Shown here in pieces: positions 45,028 to 54,447 of a stretch of 64,000 nucleotides of DNA (position 1 is its first letter; each line of letters opens with the position of its first letter). Under the pieces are notes generated by a model that saw only the letters and a program-made list of their open reading frames with translations, made no database searches and was not told the origin of the DNA. The translations under genes were made by a program, and so were the position numbers. The DNA comes from UBA1181 sp963631545 (lineage in GTDB: Bacteria; Bacteroidota; Bacteroidia; Bacteroidales; Paludibacteraceae): the NCBI GenBank assembly GCA_963631545.1, contig CAVGRN010000002.1:1-64000 (forward strand), in the 5' to 3' direction.

Positions 45028-45480
45028 ATGAGAATGTTAATTCAAAAAGTGACGGAAGCCTCTGTTACGATAGAGGGAAAATTGAAGTCCGCCATAGGCA
45101 AAGGACTGTTGGTGTTGGTAGGTGTTGAAGACAGAGATACCGACGCAGACATTGATTGGTTGGCAGGCAAGTTGGTGAACATTCGCATATTTGACGATGA
45201 AAACGGCGTGATGAACAAATCTGTGATAGATGAAGACGGAGAGATTCTCGTCGTCAGTCAATTCACATTGCAAGCGCAAACGAAGAAAGGCAACCGTCCT
45301 TCGTACATCAAAGCCTCAAAGCCAGAATTTGCCAAACCTATGTACGAGAAGTTTTGCGCCAAAGTCAGTGAACTTTTAGGCAAGGAGGTGCAGACTGGAC
45401 AATTCCAAGCCTATATGGAAGTGAAGTTGATCAATGACGGACCAACCACAATATGGATAGATTCACAGAATAGAGAATAA
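45028..45480 (+). CDS. dtd: D-aminoacyl-tRNA deacylase
   Basis: This 150-residue homodimeric enzyme removes D-amino acids (and Gly from tRNA-Ala) from tRNA. The two signature segments are SQFTLQAQTKKGNRPSY and INDGPTTIWIDS (the GP motif). The full length matches the family. It starts 3 bp after uvrC. Confidence 0.95.
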   Translation: MRMLIQKVTEASVTIEGKLKSAIGKGLLVLVGVEDRDTDADIDWLAGKLVNIRIFDDENGVMNKSVIDEDGEILVVSQFTLQAQTKKGNRPSYIKASKPEFAKPMYEKFCAKVSELLGKEVQTGQFQAYMEVKLINDGPTTIWIDSQNRE

Positions 45481-45504
45481 CGAATAAAAGACAAAATCCA
45501 ATAT

Positions 45505-46773
45505 ATGAATTATCAAAGAGAAGATTTTGAGATAATGGCGCCAGTAGGCTCGTACGAGAGTTTGATGGCAGCTATACAAGCGGGAGCAAATTCTGTCTAT
45601 TTTGGAATAGACAAGTTGAATATGCGTTCACGTTCTGCGAGCAATTTCAGCACGGACGACTTGCGAGAGATTGTCAAAATTTGCAAAGATCATAACATCA
45701 AGAGTTATTTGACGGTGAATGTAGTAACCTACAATGACGATTTAGACTTGATGCACGAGATTGTTGACACAGCAAAAGAGGTTGGCGTAAGTGCCATAAT
45801 CGCCGCTGATATGGCAGTTGTTTTGTATGCCTATAATCAAGGTGTTGAAGTTCACCTTTCCACGCAGTTGAACATTGCTAACATTGAGGCACTAAAGTTT
45901 TACGCACAATATGCTGATGTAGCTGTTTTGGCTCGTGAGTGCAATATGGATCAAGTAGCACAGATTTGGAAAGGCATCCAAGAGCAGAACATTCGTGGTC
46001 CAAAAGGTGATTTGGTGAAGATTGAAATGTTCTGTCACGGAGCGTTATGTATGGCAGTTTCCGGTAAATGCTATTTGAGTCTGCACGAATTGAATGCTTC
46101 AGCCAATCGTGGAGCGTGTTATCAGGTTTGTCGCCACGGCTATAGACTGATTGATGACGAGCGAGACATTGAAATCAAAGTAGACAATCAATATTTGCTT
46201 TCACCCAAAGACTTGAAGACGATTCATTTTATGAATAAGATGATGGATGCTGGTGTACGAGTTTTCAAGATTGAGGGAAGAGCAAGAGGTCCAGAATATG
46301 TCAAAACGGTAGTGAGTTGTTACAATGAGGCTATACTTTCTTACATTGATGGCACATTCACAGAGGAGAAGATACAGCAATGGGACGAGCGATTGAAGAC
46401 TGTTTTCAATCGTGGTTTTTGGAATGGATATTATTTAGGTCAGCGTTTAGGCGAATGGAGTGCGACCTACGGATCAGAAGCCACAAAGCGCAAAGTCTAC
46501 GTTGGCAAAGGAATGAAGTACTATTCTAAATTAGGTGTTGCAGAGTTCTTAGTAGAAACAAAATACGGAGTGAATGTTGGAGACGATTTGATAATCACTG
46601 GTCCGACAACAGGCGTAATAGAGTTAAAAGCAGATGAAATTCAAGTAGACTGCAAGCCAGCACAATCTTGTGAGAGAGGCAATTTATTCTCTATCAAAGT
46701 TTCAGAAAAGATTCGTCCGTCTGACAAACTTTACAAAATAGTAGATGCTTCAGAAGTTCCGAATAATCAATAG
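45505..46773 (+). CDS. Peptidase U32 family protein (tRNA hydroxylation TrhP-like)
   Basis: This 422-residue protein belongs to the U32 family. The signature EMFCHGALCMAVSGKCYLS is complete. The TIM-barrel start is MAPVGSYESLMAAIQAGANSVYFG. A C-terminal small domain (about 340-422) is present. Members such as TrhP (YegQ) make 5-hydroxyuridine at U34 of tRNA with prephenate, although the family name comes from collagenases. Its position in an operon of tRNA modification genes (mnmG, dtd, dusB) favours the tRNA role. Confidence 0.85.
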   Translation: MNYQREDFEIMAPVGSYESLMAAIQAGANSVYFGIDKLNMRSRSASNFSTDDLREIVKICKDHNIKSYLTVNVVTYNDDLDLMHEIVDTAKEVGVSAIIAADMAVVLYAYNQGVEVHLSTQLNIANIEALKFYAQYADVAVLARECNMDQVAQIWKGIQEQNIRGPKGDLVKIEMFCHGALCMAVSGKCYLSLHELNASANRGACYQVCRHGYRLIDDERDIEIKVDNQYLLSPKDLKTIHFMNKMMDAGVRVFKIEGRARGPEYVKTVVSCYNEAILSYIDGTFTEEKIQQWDERLKTVFNRGFWNGYYLGQRLGEWSATYGSEATKRKVYVGKGMKYYSKLGVAEFLVETKYGVNVGDDLIITGPTTGVIELKADEIQVDCKPAQSCERGNLFSIKVSEKIRPSDKLYKIVDASEVPNNQ

Positions 46774-46776
46774 CAG

Positions 46777-46792
46777 TGTTCCACGTGGAACA
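46777..46792. promoter_or_regulatory. parS site 1
   Basis: Perfect 16-bp palindrome TGTTCCACGTGGAACA, starting 4 bp after the U32 gene. It matches the well-known ParB binding site (parS, TGTTTCACGTGAAACA type, with the symmetric C/G variant). Confidence 0.85.
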
Positions 46793-46835
46793 TTTTACGA
46801 TTTCATCGGAGATTTATAATAAGATAACACTATAA

Positions 46836-46851
46836 TGTTCCACGTGGAACA
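46836..46851. promoter_or_regulatory. parS site 2
   Basis: Second exact copy of TGTTCCACGTGGAACA, 59 bp from the first and 40 bp upstream of dusB. Confidence 0.85.
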
Positions 46852-46890
46852 CTCCCCTATTTTCAAAACTAACTCCATTAAAATAAGAAT

Positions 46891-47877
46891 ATGAAAATAA
46901 GAGATATAGAATTTGGAGAATATCCGCTATTTCTTGCACCTATGGAAGATGTAACTGATATGTCTTTCAGAACACTTTGCAAGAGTTTTGGTGCAGATAT
47001 GGTCTACTCTGAATTCATTTCAGCTGATGCATTAATCAGAGATGTTGAAAGCACAAAGCGGAAACTTACTATAAATGATATTGAGCGACCAGTAGCCATT
47101 CAACTCTATGGTAGAGATGTAGAACCCATCCGAGATGCAGCCATTATTGCAGAAGAAGCCAATCCAGATATAATAGATTTGAACTTTGGTTGTCCTGTAA
47201 AAAAAGTGGCAGGAAAAGGAGGAGGTGCAGGATTATTGAAAGATATACCAAAAATGCTTGAAATCATCAAAGCCGTAGTCAATGCTGTGAAAAAGCCTGT
47301 AACTGTAAAAACTCGTTTAGGATGGGATAATGAGAGCAAAATCATCACGACCTTAGCAGAGCAAATACAAGATTGCGGTGCAGAAGCATTAGCCATTCAC
47401 GGAAGAACAAGAGCACAAATGTACACTGGTGAGGCAGACTGGACATTGATTGGAGAGGTTAAAAAGAATCCAAGAATCAAAATTCCAATTATAGGCAATG
47501 GAGATGTAACAACACCTGAGCGTGCAAAACAATGTTTTGACGAATATGGGGTTGACGCAGTGATGATAGGCAGAGGAAGTTTTGGTCGCCCATGGATATT
47601 TGAAGACATTAAGCACTATCTTAAAACAGGTGAAAAATTAGAGCAAAGAGAAATCGGCTATTACATAGATATTCTCAAAAAATACGTTGAGCAGAATATT
47701 GCCAGCATTGATGAGCAACGAGGCATACTACACTCACGCAGACATTTAGCAGCCTCCCCTATTTTCAAAAATATTGACAATTTCAGACAAACAAAAATTG
47801 CAATGCTTCGTGCCAACACCAAAGAAGAATTGTTTGCTATTTTGGATGAAGTGGCAGAAAGACTAAGTACAAAATAA
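46891..47877 (+). CDS. dusB: tRNA-dihydrouridine synthase, DusB type
   Basis: This 328-residue FMN enzyme reduces uridines in the tRNA D-loop. The start ATG 46891 gives the FMN-binding AP motif MEDVTDMSFRTLCKSFGADM. DLNFGCPVKKVAGKGGGAGLL contains the catalytic Cys, and HGRTRAQMYTGEADW and GNGDV are conserved. In Bacteroidota a single Dus usually serves several positions. It is flanked on both sides by parS palindromes. Confidence 0.93.
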   Translation: MKIRDIEFGEYPLFLAPMEDVTDMSFRTLCKSFGADMVYSEFISADALIRDVESTKRKLTINDIERPVAIQLYGRDVEPIRDAAIIAEEANPDIIDLNFGCPVKKVAGKGGGAGLLKDIPKMLEIIKAVVNAVKKPVTVKTRLGWDNESKIITTLAEQIQDCGAEALAIHGRTRAQMYTGEADWTLIGEVKKNPRIKIPIIGNGDVTTPERAKQCFDEYGVDAVMIGRGSFGRPWIFEDIKHYLKTGEKLEQREIGYYIDILKKYVEQNIASIDEQRGILHSRRHLAASPIFKNIDNFRQTKIAMLRANTKEELFAILDEVAERLSTK

Positions 47878-47898
47878 AATTTGACTTTTAACGTAGGG

Positions 47899-47914
47899 TG
47901 TTCCACGTGGAACA
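47899..47914. promoter_or_regulatory. parS site 3
   Basis: Third exact copy of TGTTCCACGTGGAACA, 22 bp after the dusB stop and before the terminator. Confidence 0.85.
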
Positions 47915-47927
47915 ATAAGACAAAATT

Positions 47928-47964
47928 AAAAGACGCTCACAAATAACGATTGCGAGCGTCTTTA
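47928..47964. terminator. Bidirectional terminator between dusB and polA
   Basis: Stem AAAGACGCTC / GAGCGTCTTT with a 15-nt loop between convergent genes; A and T runs lie on the two sides. Confidence 0.75.
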
Positions 47965-47980
47965 CTTTAATTTTATTTGC

Positions 47981-50758
47981 TTAGTGTGCCTCCAACCAAT
48001 TATCTCCAACGCCTGCTTCAACAGTCAACGGAACTGATATTTTCACCGCATTTTGCATCTCCTCTTCTATGATAGATTTTACTCTATCTAACTCAACAGA
48101 CGGAACATTCAGAATCAACTCGTCATGTATCTGTAAAATCATTTTAGACTGAAGATTTTCTTTCAAGAGGCGATCGTGCAACTTGACCATCGCAATTTTG
48201 ATAATGTCTGCCGCAGTACCTTGAATTGGAGCATTGACCGCATTTCGTTCAGCAAAATTTCGAACGGTTGCATTTCTCGAATTGATATCGGGCAAATAAC
48301 GTTTACGATTAAACATTGTCTCCACATATCCATTTTTTCTCGCAGTCTCGATAGACTTCTCTATGAATGCCTTAATCGTAGGATATGTTTCAAAATAGCC
48401 ATCAATCAAAGACTTTGCTTCCGAACGAGGAATAGATAAACGCTCAGCCAAACCAAAAGCAGAAATTCCATATATAATTCCAAAATTGGCAGTCTTTGCT
48501 TTTCGTCTCATATCTGAGGTAACTTCGGCTAAATCTACTTTGAAGATTTTAGCAGCAGTGGAAGCATGAACATCTCGCTCTGCATTGAAATCAGAAAGCA
48601 TGTGCGGATCCTGACTGAAATGAGCCAACAAGCGCAACTCAATTTGAGAATAATCGGCAGATATTAACTTGCAGTCTTTATCAGCAATAAAGGCTTTTCT
48701 AATTTCACGACCCAACTCATCCCGAACTGGAATATTTTGCAAATTTGGATTACTTGAACTCAAACGACCCGTCGCAGTAACCGCTTGATTGAAACTTGTA
48801 TGTATTTTACCACTCTTCGGATTAATCAACGCTGGCAACGCATCCACATAGGTTGAAAGTAATTTTTTGATTCCACGATAATCCAAAATCAAACCGACAA
48901 CTTCGTGTTTTCCACGCAAAGACTCTAACACCTCTTCCGAAGTGGAATACTGACCAGTTTTTGTCTTCTTTGCTTTTTCGTCTAATTTCAGTTTATCAAA
49001 AATCAACTCACCCACCTGTTTTGGCGAACTTAAATTGATTTGCTCACCTATCAACTCATAAACTTTGTTTTCAATATCAGCCAACTGCTTTGTAAAATCA
49101 ACCGACAATGAGTGCAATGCTTCTACATCAATGCGAACACCATTCCACTCCATATCAACCAACACTGAAACCAACGGCATCTCAACATCATAGAAAAGAT
49201 ACTCAAGGTTATTTTCTTTGATAAGGGGTTCTAATTTGTTTTTCAGTTTTAAAGTTACGTCAGCATCCTCAGCAGCATAGTCGCACAAACGTAGATGATC
49301 TACCGAGCGAATTGGCAACTGACCCTTACCTTTCGGTCCACAAAGTTCCTCGTAAGTTATCGTTTTATATTTAAGGTAAACTTCCGAAAGATAATCCATA
49401 TTGTGTTTCATCTCTGGTTGCAAAAGATAATGCGCAATCATCGTATCAAACAACTGACCTTTCACCTCGATGCCATACGACTTCAAAAACAAAATATCGA
49501 ATTTGATATTTTGCCCAATCTTCATCAAATTAGGATTTTCAAAATAAGGCTTGAAAAATTGAAGCCACTCTAACGCTTTTGAACGCTCGGCAGGCAAATA
49601 AACAAAAAATGCCTCCCCTTCTTTAAAAGAAAATGACAATCCGACCAAATTATCCGAAAATGGTGAAATTCCAGTCGTTTCGGTGTCAAAACAGAAAAAA
49701 TCTTGACTATCAAAATAAGGCAAAATTTCGGCTATATCTTCTTGATTTTCAATGAGTTTATAGTCGTGTGGCACCGAAGTTAACTCGCTGAGAATCGCGT
49801 GAAAATTTTCATTCGGTATCTCGGTAGCATCTGTGTCAAAGAGATTGAGTTGAATAGCCTCTGGTTTCTTATCGTTTTCAGTTTTCAGAGATGACACTCC
49901 AAATTTTGAAAGAAGATTTTTAAATTCCAACTCTTGAAAAATCGGAATCAACTTTTCAGTTGAAACAGACTTCAACAAAAAATCATCTTCGTTAAAATCA
50001 ATCGGAACATCCAAACGAATCGTTGCCAAATATTTTGAGAGTTTGATATTTTCAATGTTGGCTTCCACTTTCGTTTTCAAAGCACCTTTGAGTTGAGAAG
50101 TCGAAGCAAGCAAATTATCTATCGAACCAAAGTCCTGCAAAATTTTCACTGCCGTCTTCTCCCCCACTCCGGGGCAACCAGGAATATTATCCGAAGCATC
50201 CCCCATCAAACCCAACAAATCAATAATTTGCTCAGTAGACGAAACTTGCCATTTTTCTTTCACCTCCTCAACACCCAAAGTGTCGTAGCCAAAACCATGA
50301 CGAGGACGATACATAAAAACATTTTCAGTTACCAACTGCGCATAGTCCTTGTCGGGCGTGAGCATGAAAACAGTGAAATCTTTTTTAGCAGCCAAATGCG
50401 AAAGCGTACCAATCACATCATCAGCCTCGAAGCCATCACACTCCACAATCGGAATATTGTAAGCATTCAAAATATTCTTGATGATAGGAACAGAAGCATG
50501 AATATCTTCGGGAGTAGCCTGACGTTGTGCTTTATATTCAGGATAAATTTCACGACGGAAAGTAGGAGTTGCAGGGTCGAAAGCAACAGCCAAATGTGTT
50601 GGCTGACAGTTCTTTAGCACATCCTCCAAAGTATTGACAAAACCTAAAACAGCCGAAGTATTAAAACCCTTCGAATTGATTCTCGGATTTTTCATGAAAG
50701 CGTAATAGGAGCGATAAATAATCGCATACGCATCTATAAGAAAAAGTTTTTTTTCCAT
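47981..50758 (-). CDS. polA: DNA polymerase I
   Basis: This 925-residue repair and Okazaki-fragment polymerase has a 5'-3' exonuclease (about 1-290; DAYAIIYRSYYAF, GFEADDVIGTLSHLA, LLGLMGDASDNIPG). A 3'-5' proofreading domain appears active (about 345-530; FFCFDTETTG, KIGQNIKFDILFL, CDYAAEDADVT). The polymerase core (about 540-925) has SADYSQIELRLLAHFS, RRKAKTANFGIIYG and QIHDELILNVP. The length is typical. It is transcribed alone from its own promoter, divergent from the polyprenyl synthase gene. Confidence 0.97.
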   Translation of the reverse strand: MEKKLFLIDAYAIIYRSYYAFMKNPRINSKGFNTSAVLGFVNTLEDVLKNCQPTHLAVAFDPATPTFRREIYPEYKAQRQATPEDIHASVPIIKNILNAYNIPIVECDGFEADDVIGTLSHLAAKKDFTVFMLTPDKDYAQLVTENVFMYRPRHGFGYDTLGVEEVKEKWQVSSTEQIIDLLGLMGDASDNIPGCPGVGEKTAVKILQDFGSIDNLLASTSQLKGALKTKVEANIENIKLSKYLATIRLDVPIDFNEDDFLLKSVSTEKLIPIFQELEFKNLLSKFGVSSLKTENDKKPEAIQLNLFDTDATEIPNENFHAILSELTSVPHDYKLIENQEDIAEILPYFDSQDFFCFDTETTGISPFSDNLVGLSFSFKEGEAFFVYLPAERSKALEWLQFFKPYFENPNLMKIGQNIKFDILFLKSYGIEVKGQLFDTMIAHYLLQPEMKHNMDYLSEVYLKYKTITYEELCGPKGKGQLPIRSVDHLRLCDYAAEDADVTLKLKNKLEPLIKENNLEYLFYDVEMPLVSVLVDMEWNGVRIDVEALHSLSVDFTKQLADIENKVYELIGEQINLSSPKQVGELIFDKLKLDEKAKKTKTGQYSTSEEVLESLRGKHEVVGLILDYRGIKKLLSTYVDALPALINPKSGKIHTSFNQAVTATGRLSSSNPNLQNIPVRDELGREIRKAFIADKDCKLISADYSQIELRLLAHFSQDPHMLSDFNAERDVHASTAAKIFKVDLAEVTSDMRRKAKTANFGIIYGISAFGLAERLSIPRSEAKSLIDGYFETYPTIKAFIEKSIETARKNGYVETMFNRKRYLPDINSRNATVRNFAERNAVNAPIQGTAADIIKIAMVKLHDRLLKENLQSKMILQIHDELILNVPSVELDRVKSIIEEEMQNAVKISVPLTVEAGVGDNWLEAH

Positions 50759-50783
50759 TAAACTGACAAAACGGTTTGAAAGA

Positions 50784-50791
50784 CAAAGATA
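50784..50791 (-). promoter_or_regulatory. -7 promoter element of polA
   Basis: TATCTTTG on the minus strand, an exact TAnnTTTG box, 25 nt upstream of the polA ATG. Confidence 0.6.
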
Positions 50792-50831
50792 GAAAATAAG
50801 AAAACCGAAAGAGTATATTGAATTTAATTAG

Positions 50832-50839
50832 TAATTTTG
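50832..50839 (+). promoter_or_regulatory. -7 promoter element of the polyprenyl synthase gene
   Basis: TAATTTTG, an exact TAnnTTTG box, 20 nt upstream of ATG 50860. Confidence 0.55.
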
Positions 50840-50859
50840 CGAAAAGTAAAAATCCGGTG

Positions 50860-51834
50860 ATGATAAGCATTGAGCAAATAAAAAAGCCGATACTCGCAGA
50901 GTTTGATGAGTTTGAACGCAAATTCGTGGACGCTTTCAGTAGCAACGACGCACTTATCCAATCGGTGAACAATTATATCCTCCAAAAAAGAGGAAAACAA
51001 ATCAGACCTATCCTAACGTTGCTTGCCGCAAAAAGCATCGGCAAAGTGAATGAGAACACGATGCACTGCGCCGTGGCATTAGAAATGCTGCACACCGCAA
51101 GTCTGATTCACGATGATGTAGTGGACGAAAGCGATGAACGACGCGGACAGCCTTCCGTTAATTCAAAATGGGGAAATAAAATCTCAATACTTGTTGGCGA
51201 TTTTCTTCTGTCACAGTCACTTGCAATGACGAACAAGACAAGGAATCCGCTGATTTTGGAAAAAATCACTTCATTGGGAAAACAACTTTCGGAGGGAGAA
51301 TTATTACAAATCACCAATGTGAAAAATATCAATCTTAAGGAAGAAAAGTACATTGAAGTGATAAAAAAGAAAACTGCCACCTTGTTCGACACCTGCACTT
51401 ACGTTGGCGCTCTCTCCGCCGGAGCAACAGACGCCGAGGCGGAAACAATGCGGCACTTCGGCGAAATATACGGAATCTGCTTTCAACTGAAAGATGATAT
51501 TTTTGACTATATAGCCAGCGAAAAAGAGATTGGAAAACCCGTCGGGAACGATATTAAAGAAGGAAAAATCACGCTTCCCCTACTCTACGCACTCAACGCC
51601 AACCTTCAAGAAAGAGAAGAATACTTAGAGATTATCAGAAACAAAAAGTTTGACAAAGAGAACGTTGAGAAACTCATTCAATTCGCTATCAACAACGGCG
51701 GCATTGAATATGCGGAAAACAAAATCCAAGAATATAAAACCAAAGCAGAAGAAATACTTAAAGATGTGAAAAACAAGGAAATACGCGATGCTTTGGAAAT
51801 GACAATCCAACATACAACGGAAAGGAAAAAATGA
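50860..51834 (+). CDS. Polyprenyl diphosphate synthase (long chain, trans type)
   Basis: This 324-residue enzyme condenses isopentenyl diphosphate into the side chain of menaquinone or a similar long prenyl chain. ATG 50860 (MISIEQIKKPI) is preferred over an upstream TTG because of the -7 box 20 nt before it. The first Asp-rich motif is LIHDDVVDESDERRG and the second is QLKDDIFDY. GKQIRPILTLLAA and TATLFDTC are conserved. The length fits octaprenyl or solanesyl-type synthases; the chain length cannot be read directly. Menaquinone would serve the fumarate reductase complex. Confidence 0.9.
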   Translation: MISIEQIKKPILAEFDEFERKFVDAFSSNDALIQSVNNYILQKRGKQIRPILTLLAAKSIGKVNENTMHCAVALEMLHTASLIHDDVVDESDERRGQPSVNSKWGNKISILVGDFLLSQSLAMTNKTRNPLILEKITSLGKQLSEGELLQITNVKNINLKEEKYIEVIKKKTATLFDTCTYVGALSAGATDAEAETMRHFGEIYGICFQLKDDIFDYIASEKEIGKPVGNDIKEGKITLPLLYALNANLQEREEYLEIIRNKKFDKENVEKLIQFAINNGGIEYAENKIQEYKTKAEEILKDVKNKEIRDALEMTIQHTTERKK

Positions 51835-51835
51835 A

Positions 51836-51866
51836 AAAGGAGGCTTTTAAACCTCCTTTCTTTTTT
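51836..51866 (+). terminator. Terminator after the polyprenyl synthase gene
   Basis: Stem AAAGGAGG / CCTCCTTT with an 8-nt loop, followed by CTTTTTTT. It starts one base past the stop and separates convergent genes. Confidence 0.8.
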
Positions 51867-51882
51867 TACCCGTAAAGACTAA

Positions 51883-52761
51883 TCAAAAATATGAAATCTC
51901 GCGACCTGCCAAAGATGAAAGAAGTCTATTAGCCAATTTACTCGTACCAATGCGGAAAAGCGAGGAATTCATCCAACCCTCACCCAAAATGGAGGCTACC
52001 AAAGCGTAATACGAAACAGCAGAAGCAGTATCGGAAACGCCGCCAGCCACTTTCAAACCAACCTTCCTGCCGGCAAGAGCATTATACTCCTTTATCGCCT
52101 GCGCCATCACATAAACGGCCTCAAAAGAGGCACCTTTAGAAATCTTTCCCGTAGAGGTTTTGATGAAATCAGCACCCGCCGCCATCGCTAAAATCGAGGC
52201 TTTCTTTATCAAAACAGGGTCGTCCAACAAACCAGTTTCCAAAATGACCTTTAATTTTGCGTCCTGGCACGCTAATTTAATCTCGGACAGTTCATCGTAC
52301 ACATCGCCATAGTTTTGCGATAAGAAGAGAGATAAAGGCATTACAACGTCAATTTCCGTCGCACCCTCCAAGACAGACATACCAACTTCAGCAATTTTCA
52401 CCTCCATAAACGTGTCTGAGTGCGGAAAACCAACCACCGTGGCAATTTCAAGGTTCTCTCGCAAAGTGTCTTTCACCGTTTGGATGAACGATGGATAAAC
52501 GCACAAAGCGGCTGGGTGCGGCAAAATATCAAATTCATCATCAAAGCCATTCACCAACTCAACGAGGTTGGTGATTTTCTCAAAAGTATCATCGGGATTG
52601 AGCGAAGTCAAGTCCAAACAACTGAGAATATTACTGTAAACAGCGTTCACATTGTAAGTCTTGAAGTTATCAGCCACCAAACGCTCTGCCTCGGCGGTTA
52701 CGTTTTCTTTTTCCAAATTGGAAAAATCGTATTTAGAAAACAATTCGTCAAAACGATCCAT
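51883..52761 (-). CDS. deoC: Deoxyribose-phosphate aldolase
   Basis: This 292-residue TIM-barrel aldolase splits 2-deoxyribose 5-phosphate into glyceraldehyde 3-phosphate and acetaldehyde. The Schiff-base Lys lies in GADFIKTSTGK. CLDLTSLNPDDT, ATVVGFPHSDT and GLKVAGGVSDT are signatures. It is somewhat longer than the E. coli enzyme (about 260), as is usual in Bacteroidota. It is the last gene of nadA-mazG-deoC, 9 nt after mazG. Confidence 0.93.
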   Translation of the reverse strand: MDRFDELFSKYDFSNLEKENVTAEAERLVADNFKTYNVNAVYSNILSCLDLTSLNPDDTFEKITNLVELVNGFDDEFDILPHPAALCVYPSFIQTVKDTLRENLEIATVVGFPHSDTFMEVKIAEVGMSVLEGATEIDVVMPLSLFLSQNYGDVYDELSEIKLACQDAKLKVILETGLLDDPVLIKKASILAMAAGADFIKTSTGKISKGASFEAVYVMAQAIKEYNALAGRKVGLKVAGGVSDTASAVSYYALVASILGEGWMNSSLFRIGTSKLANRLLSSLAGREISYF

Positions 52762-52770
52762 AAAAATATC

Positions 52771-53100
52771 TTATTGTTTTAGTTTTTCATTCGATAAATG
52801 GCGCGTGCTGTCTCGTTCAGTCTTCTTCCGAAGGTTCTTTTGAAAAGCCTCCTCCAAGTCGACACCCGTCTGGTTGGCAAGGCAGACAAGCACCCAAAGC
52901 ACATCTGCTAACTCATCTTCCAAAGAACGATTAAGGTCGCTTTCCTTACATGACTGGTCGCCATACTTGCGTGCCATGACGCGTGCCAACTCGCCCACCT
53001 CTTCGGTAAGGCAAGCCATATTGGTCAATTCGCTGAAGTAGCGCACGCCGTATTTCTTAATCCACTCATCAACAGTGGTTTGCAATTCGCTGAGTGTCAT
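52771..53100 (-). CDS. MazG-like nucleotide pyrophosphohydrolase
   Basis: This 109-residue protein has the single-domain MazG/all-alpha NTP pyrophosphatase pattern: TEEVGELARVMARKYGD (EExxE) and LEDELADVLWVLVCLAN (ExxD). It is likely to hydrolyse non-canonical or excess (d)NTPs. It begins 2 nt after the nadA stop and ends 9 nt before deoC, so it is the middle gene of an operon. Confidence 0.88.
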   Translation of the reverse strand: MTLSELQTTVDEWIKKYGVRYFSELTNMACLTEEVGELARVMARKYGDQSCKESDLNRSLEDELADVLWVLVCLANQTGVDLEEAFQKNLRKKTERDSTRHLSNEKLKQ

Positions 53101-53102
53101 TT

Positions 53103-54041
53103 TTACAAACCCAACTTTTGACTGATTTCCAACATACGAAGGATAGGTAGTTTCGCCCGTTCAATGATGTTTGGATCAACTGTAACCTCAGGCTCGCCGT
53201 CGCGAAGCACCTTGCAGAGTTTCTCCAACGTGTTGAGTTTCATATAGGCGCAGTCGTTGCAGCCACAAGTGGAGTCGTTGGGCGGTGCCGGAATAAAGTT
53301 TTTCTGCGGTGCCTGCTTGCGCATCTCGTGGAGGATTCCGCTCTCCGTAGCAACTATAAAATCGGTACAATCGTCGCACGCAACGGCATATTTCAGCAGT
53401 GCGGCGGTAGAACCCACCTTGTCTGCCAACTTCACAACCGGACCTTTGCACTCGGGGTGCACCAACACCTTCGCATCGGGATAAATCTTCTTCAAATCGA
53501 TGATTTTCTCAATGGAGAATTTTTCGTGTACGTGGCAAGCGCCGTTCCACAGTTTCATAGACCTTCCGGTGATGGAGTTGATGTAGTTTCCCAAGTTTCT
53601 GTCCGGACCGAAAATGATTTTTTCGTCCTTCGGGAAACTCTCAACAATCTGGCGTGCGTTGCTCGACGTAACCACTACATCCGTAAGTGCCTTGACGGCA
53701 GCCGTAGTGTTGACATACGAAATCACGGTGTGGCCAGGATTGGCATCGATGAAGCGTTTAAACTCGTCGGCGGGACAACTGTCTGCCAACGAGCAGCCTG
53801 CTTGCATATCTGGCACCAATACCTTTTTGTCGGGACAAAGAATCTTTGCCGTTTCGCCCATAAAATGGACGCCGCAAAGCACAATCACGTCCGCTTCGGT
53901 TTTGGCGGCTTGCTGTGCGAGTGCGAGGCTGTCGCCCACGCAGTCGGCAATGTCCTGAATTTCACCGAGGGCGTAGTAGTGAGCCATTATGACGGCGTTG
54001 CGTTCTTTTTTCAGTCGCAGTATTTCTTCTTTGATGTCCAT
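53103..54041 (-). CDS. nadA: Quinolinate synthase A
   Basis: This 312-residue [4Fe-4S] enzyme joins iminoaspartate and dihydroxyacetone phosphate to make quinolinate, a NAD precursor. The cluster cysteines are in LCGVHFMGETAKILCPDK, HPECKGPVVKLAD and STCGCNDCAYMKLNTLEKL. The start MDIKEEILRLKKERNAVIMAHYY is typical. nadB and nadC are not adjacent. It is the first gene of nadA-mazG-deoC. Confidence 0.95.
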   Translation of the reverse strand: MDIKEEILRLKKERNAVIMAHYYALGEIQDIADCVGDSLALAQQAAKTEADVIVLCGVHFMGETAKILCPDKKVLVPDMQAGCSLADSCPADEFKRFIDANPGHTVISYVNTTAAVKALTDVVVTSSNARQIVESFPKDEKIIFGPDRNLGNYINSITGRSMKLWNGACHVHEKFSIEKIIDLKKIYPDAKVLVHPECKGPVVKLADKVGSTAALLKYAVACDDCTDFIVATESGILHEMRKQAPQKNFIPAPPNDSTCGCNDCAYMKLNTLEKLCKVLRDGEPEVTVDPNIIERAKLPILRMLEISQKLGL

Positions 54042-54447
54042 ATCGTCTTTTTATTATCTATTAAAATAAATATATAAAAATTAGATAATGAGAATTATAG
54101 GCTGTTAGTTACGTTAAAACTTTTTCTATCCAGTTATTGCAATTCTCATTTTAAAAAAACTATTCACAAGGAAAAGCGTGCTTTGTTAGTAATAAACATC
54201 TGATAATCATTTACTTATAATAAAAATTAACATTGTTAATTACCACACAAAGTTACGAATATTTGAAAAATATCTCTGTTGAAAGGTGTAGATAATGGGT
54301 TGATATTTCGTGGTAACAAAGGATTTCTTTTCTTGCATTTTTGATTGTTTAGCGTGTATATACAAAGTAATGAACAATGAAAATTTATTTTTGAATTTTT
54401 ACTAATTGCGGATTTACAAGTTATCAACAAGGTTATCAGACTACTTA
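54042..54447. other. AT-rich 400-bp intergenic region with DnaA-box-like sites
   Basis: No gene is seen between nadA and the hybrid sensor. The stretch is strongly AT-rich and ends in two TTATCAACA sequences (54421-54429 and 54446-54454) with TTATCAGAC between them. CTATTCACA lies at 54158-54166. These are near-matches to the DnaA box TTATNCACA. It may be a regulatory region or, less likely, a replication origin. Confidence 0.4.
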
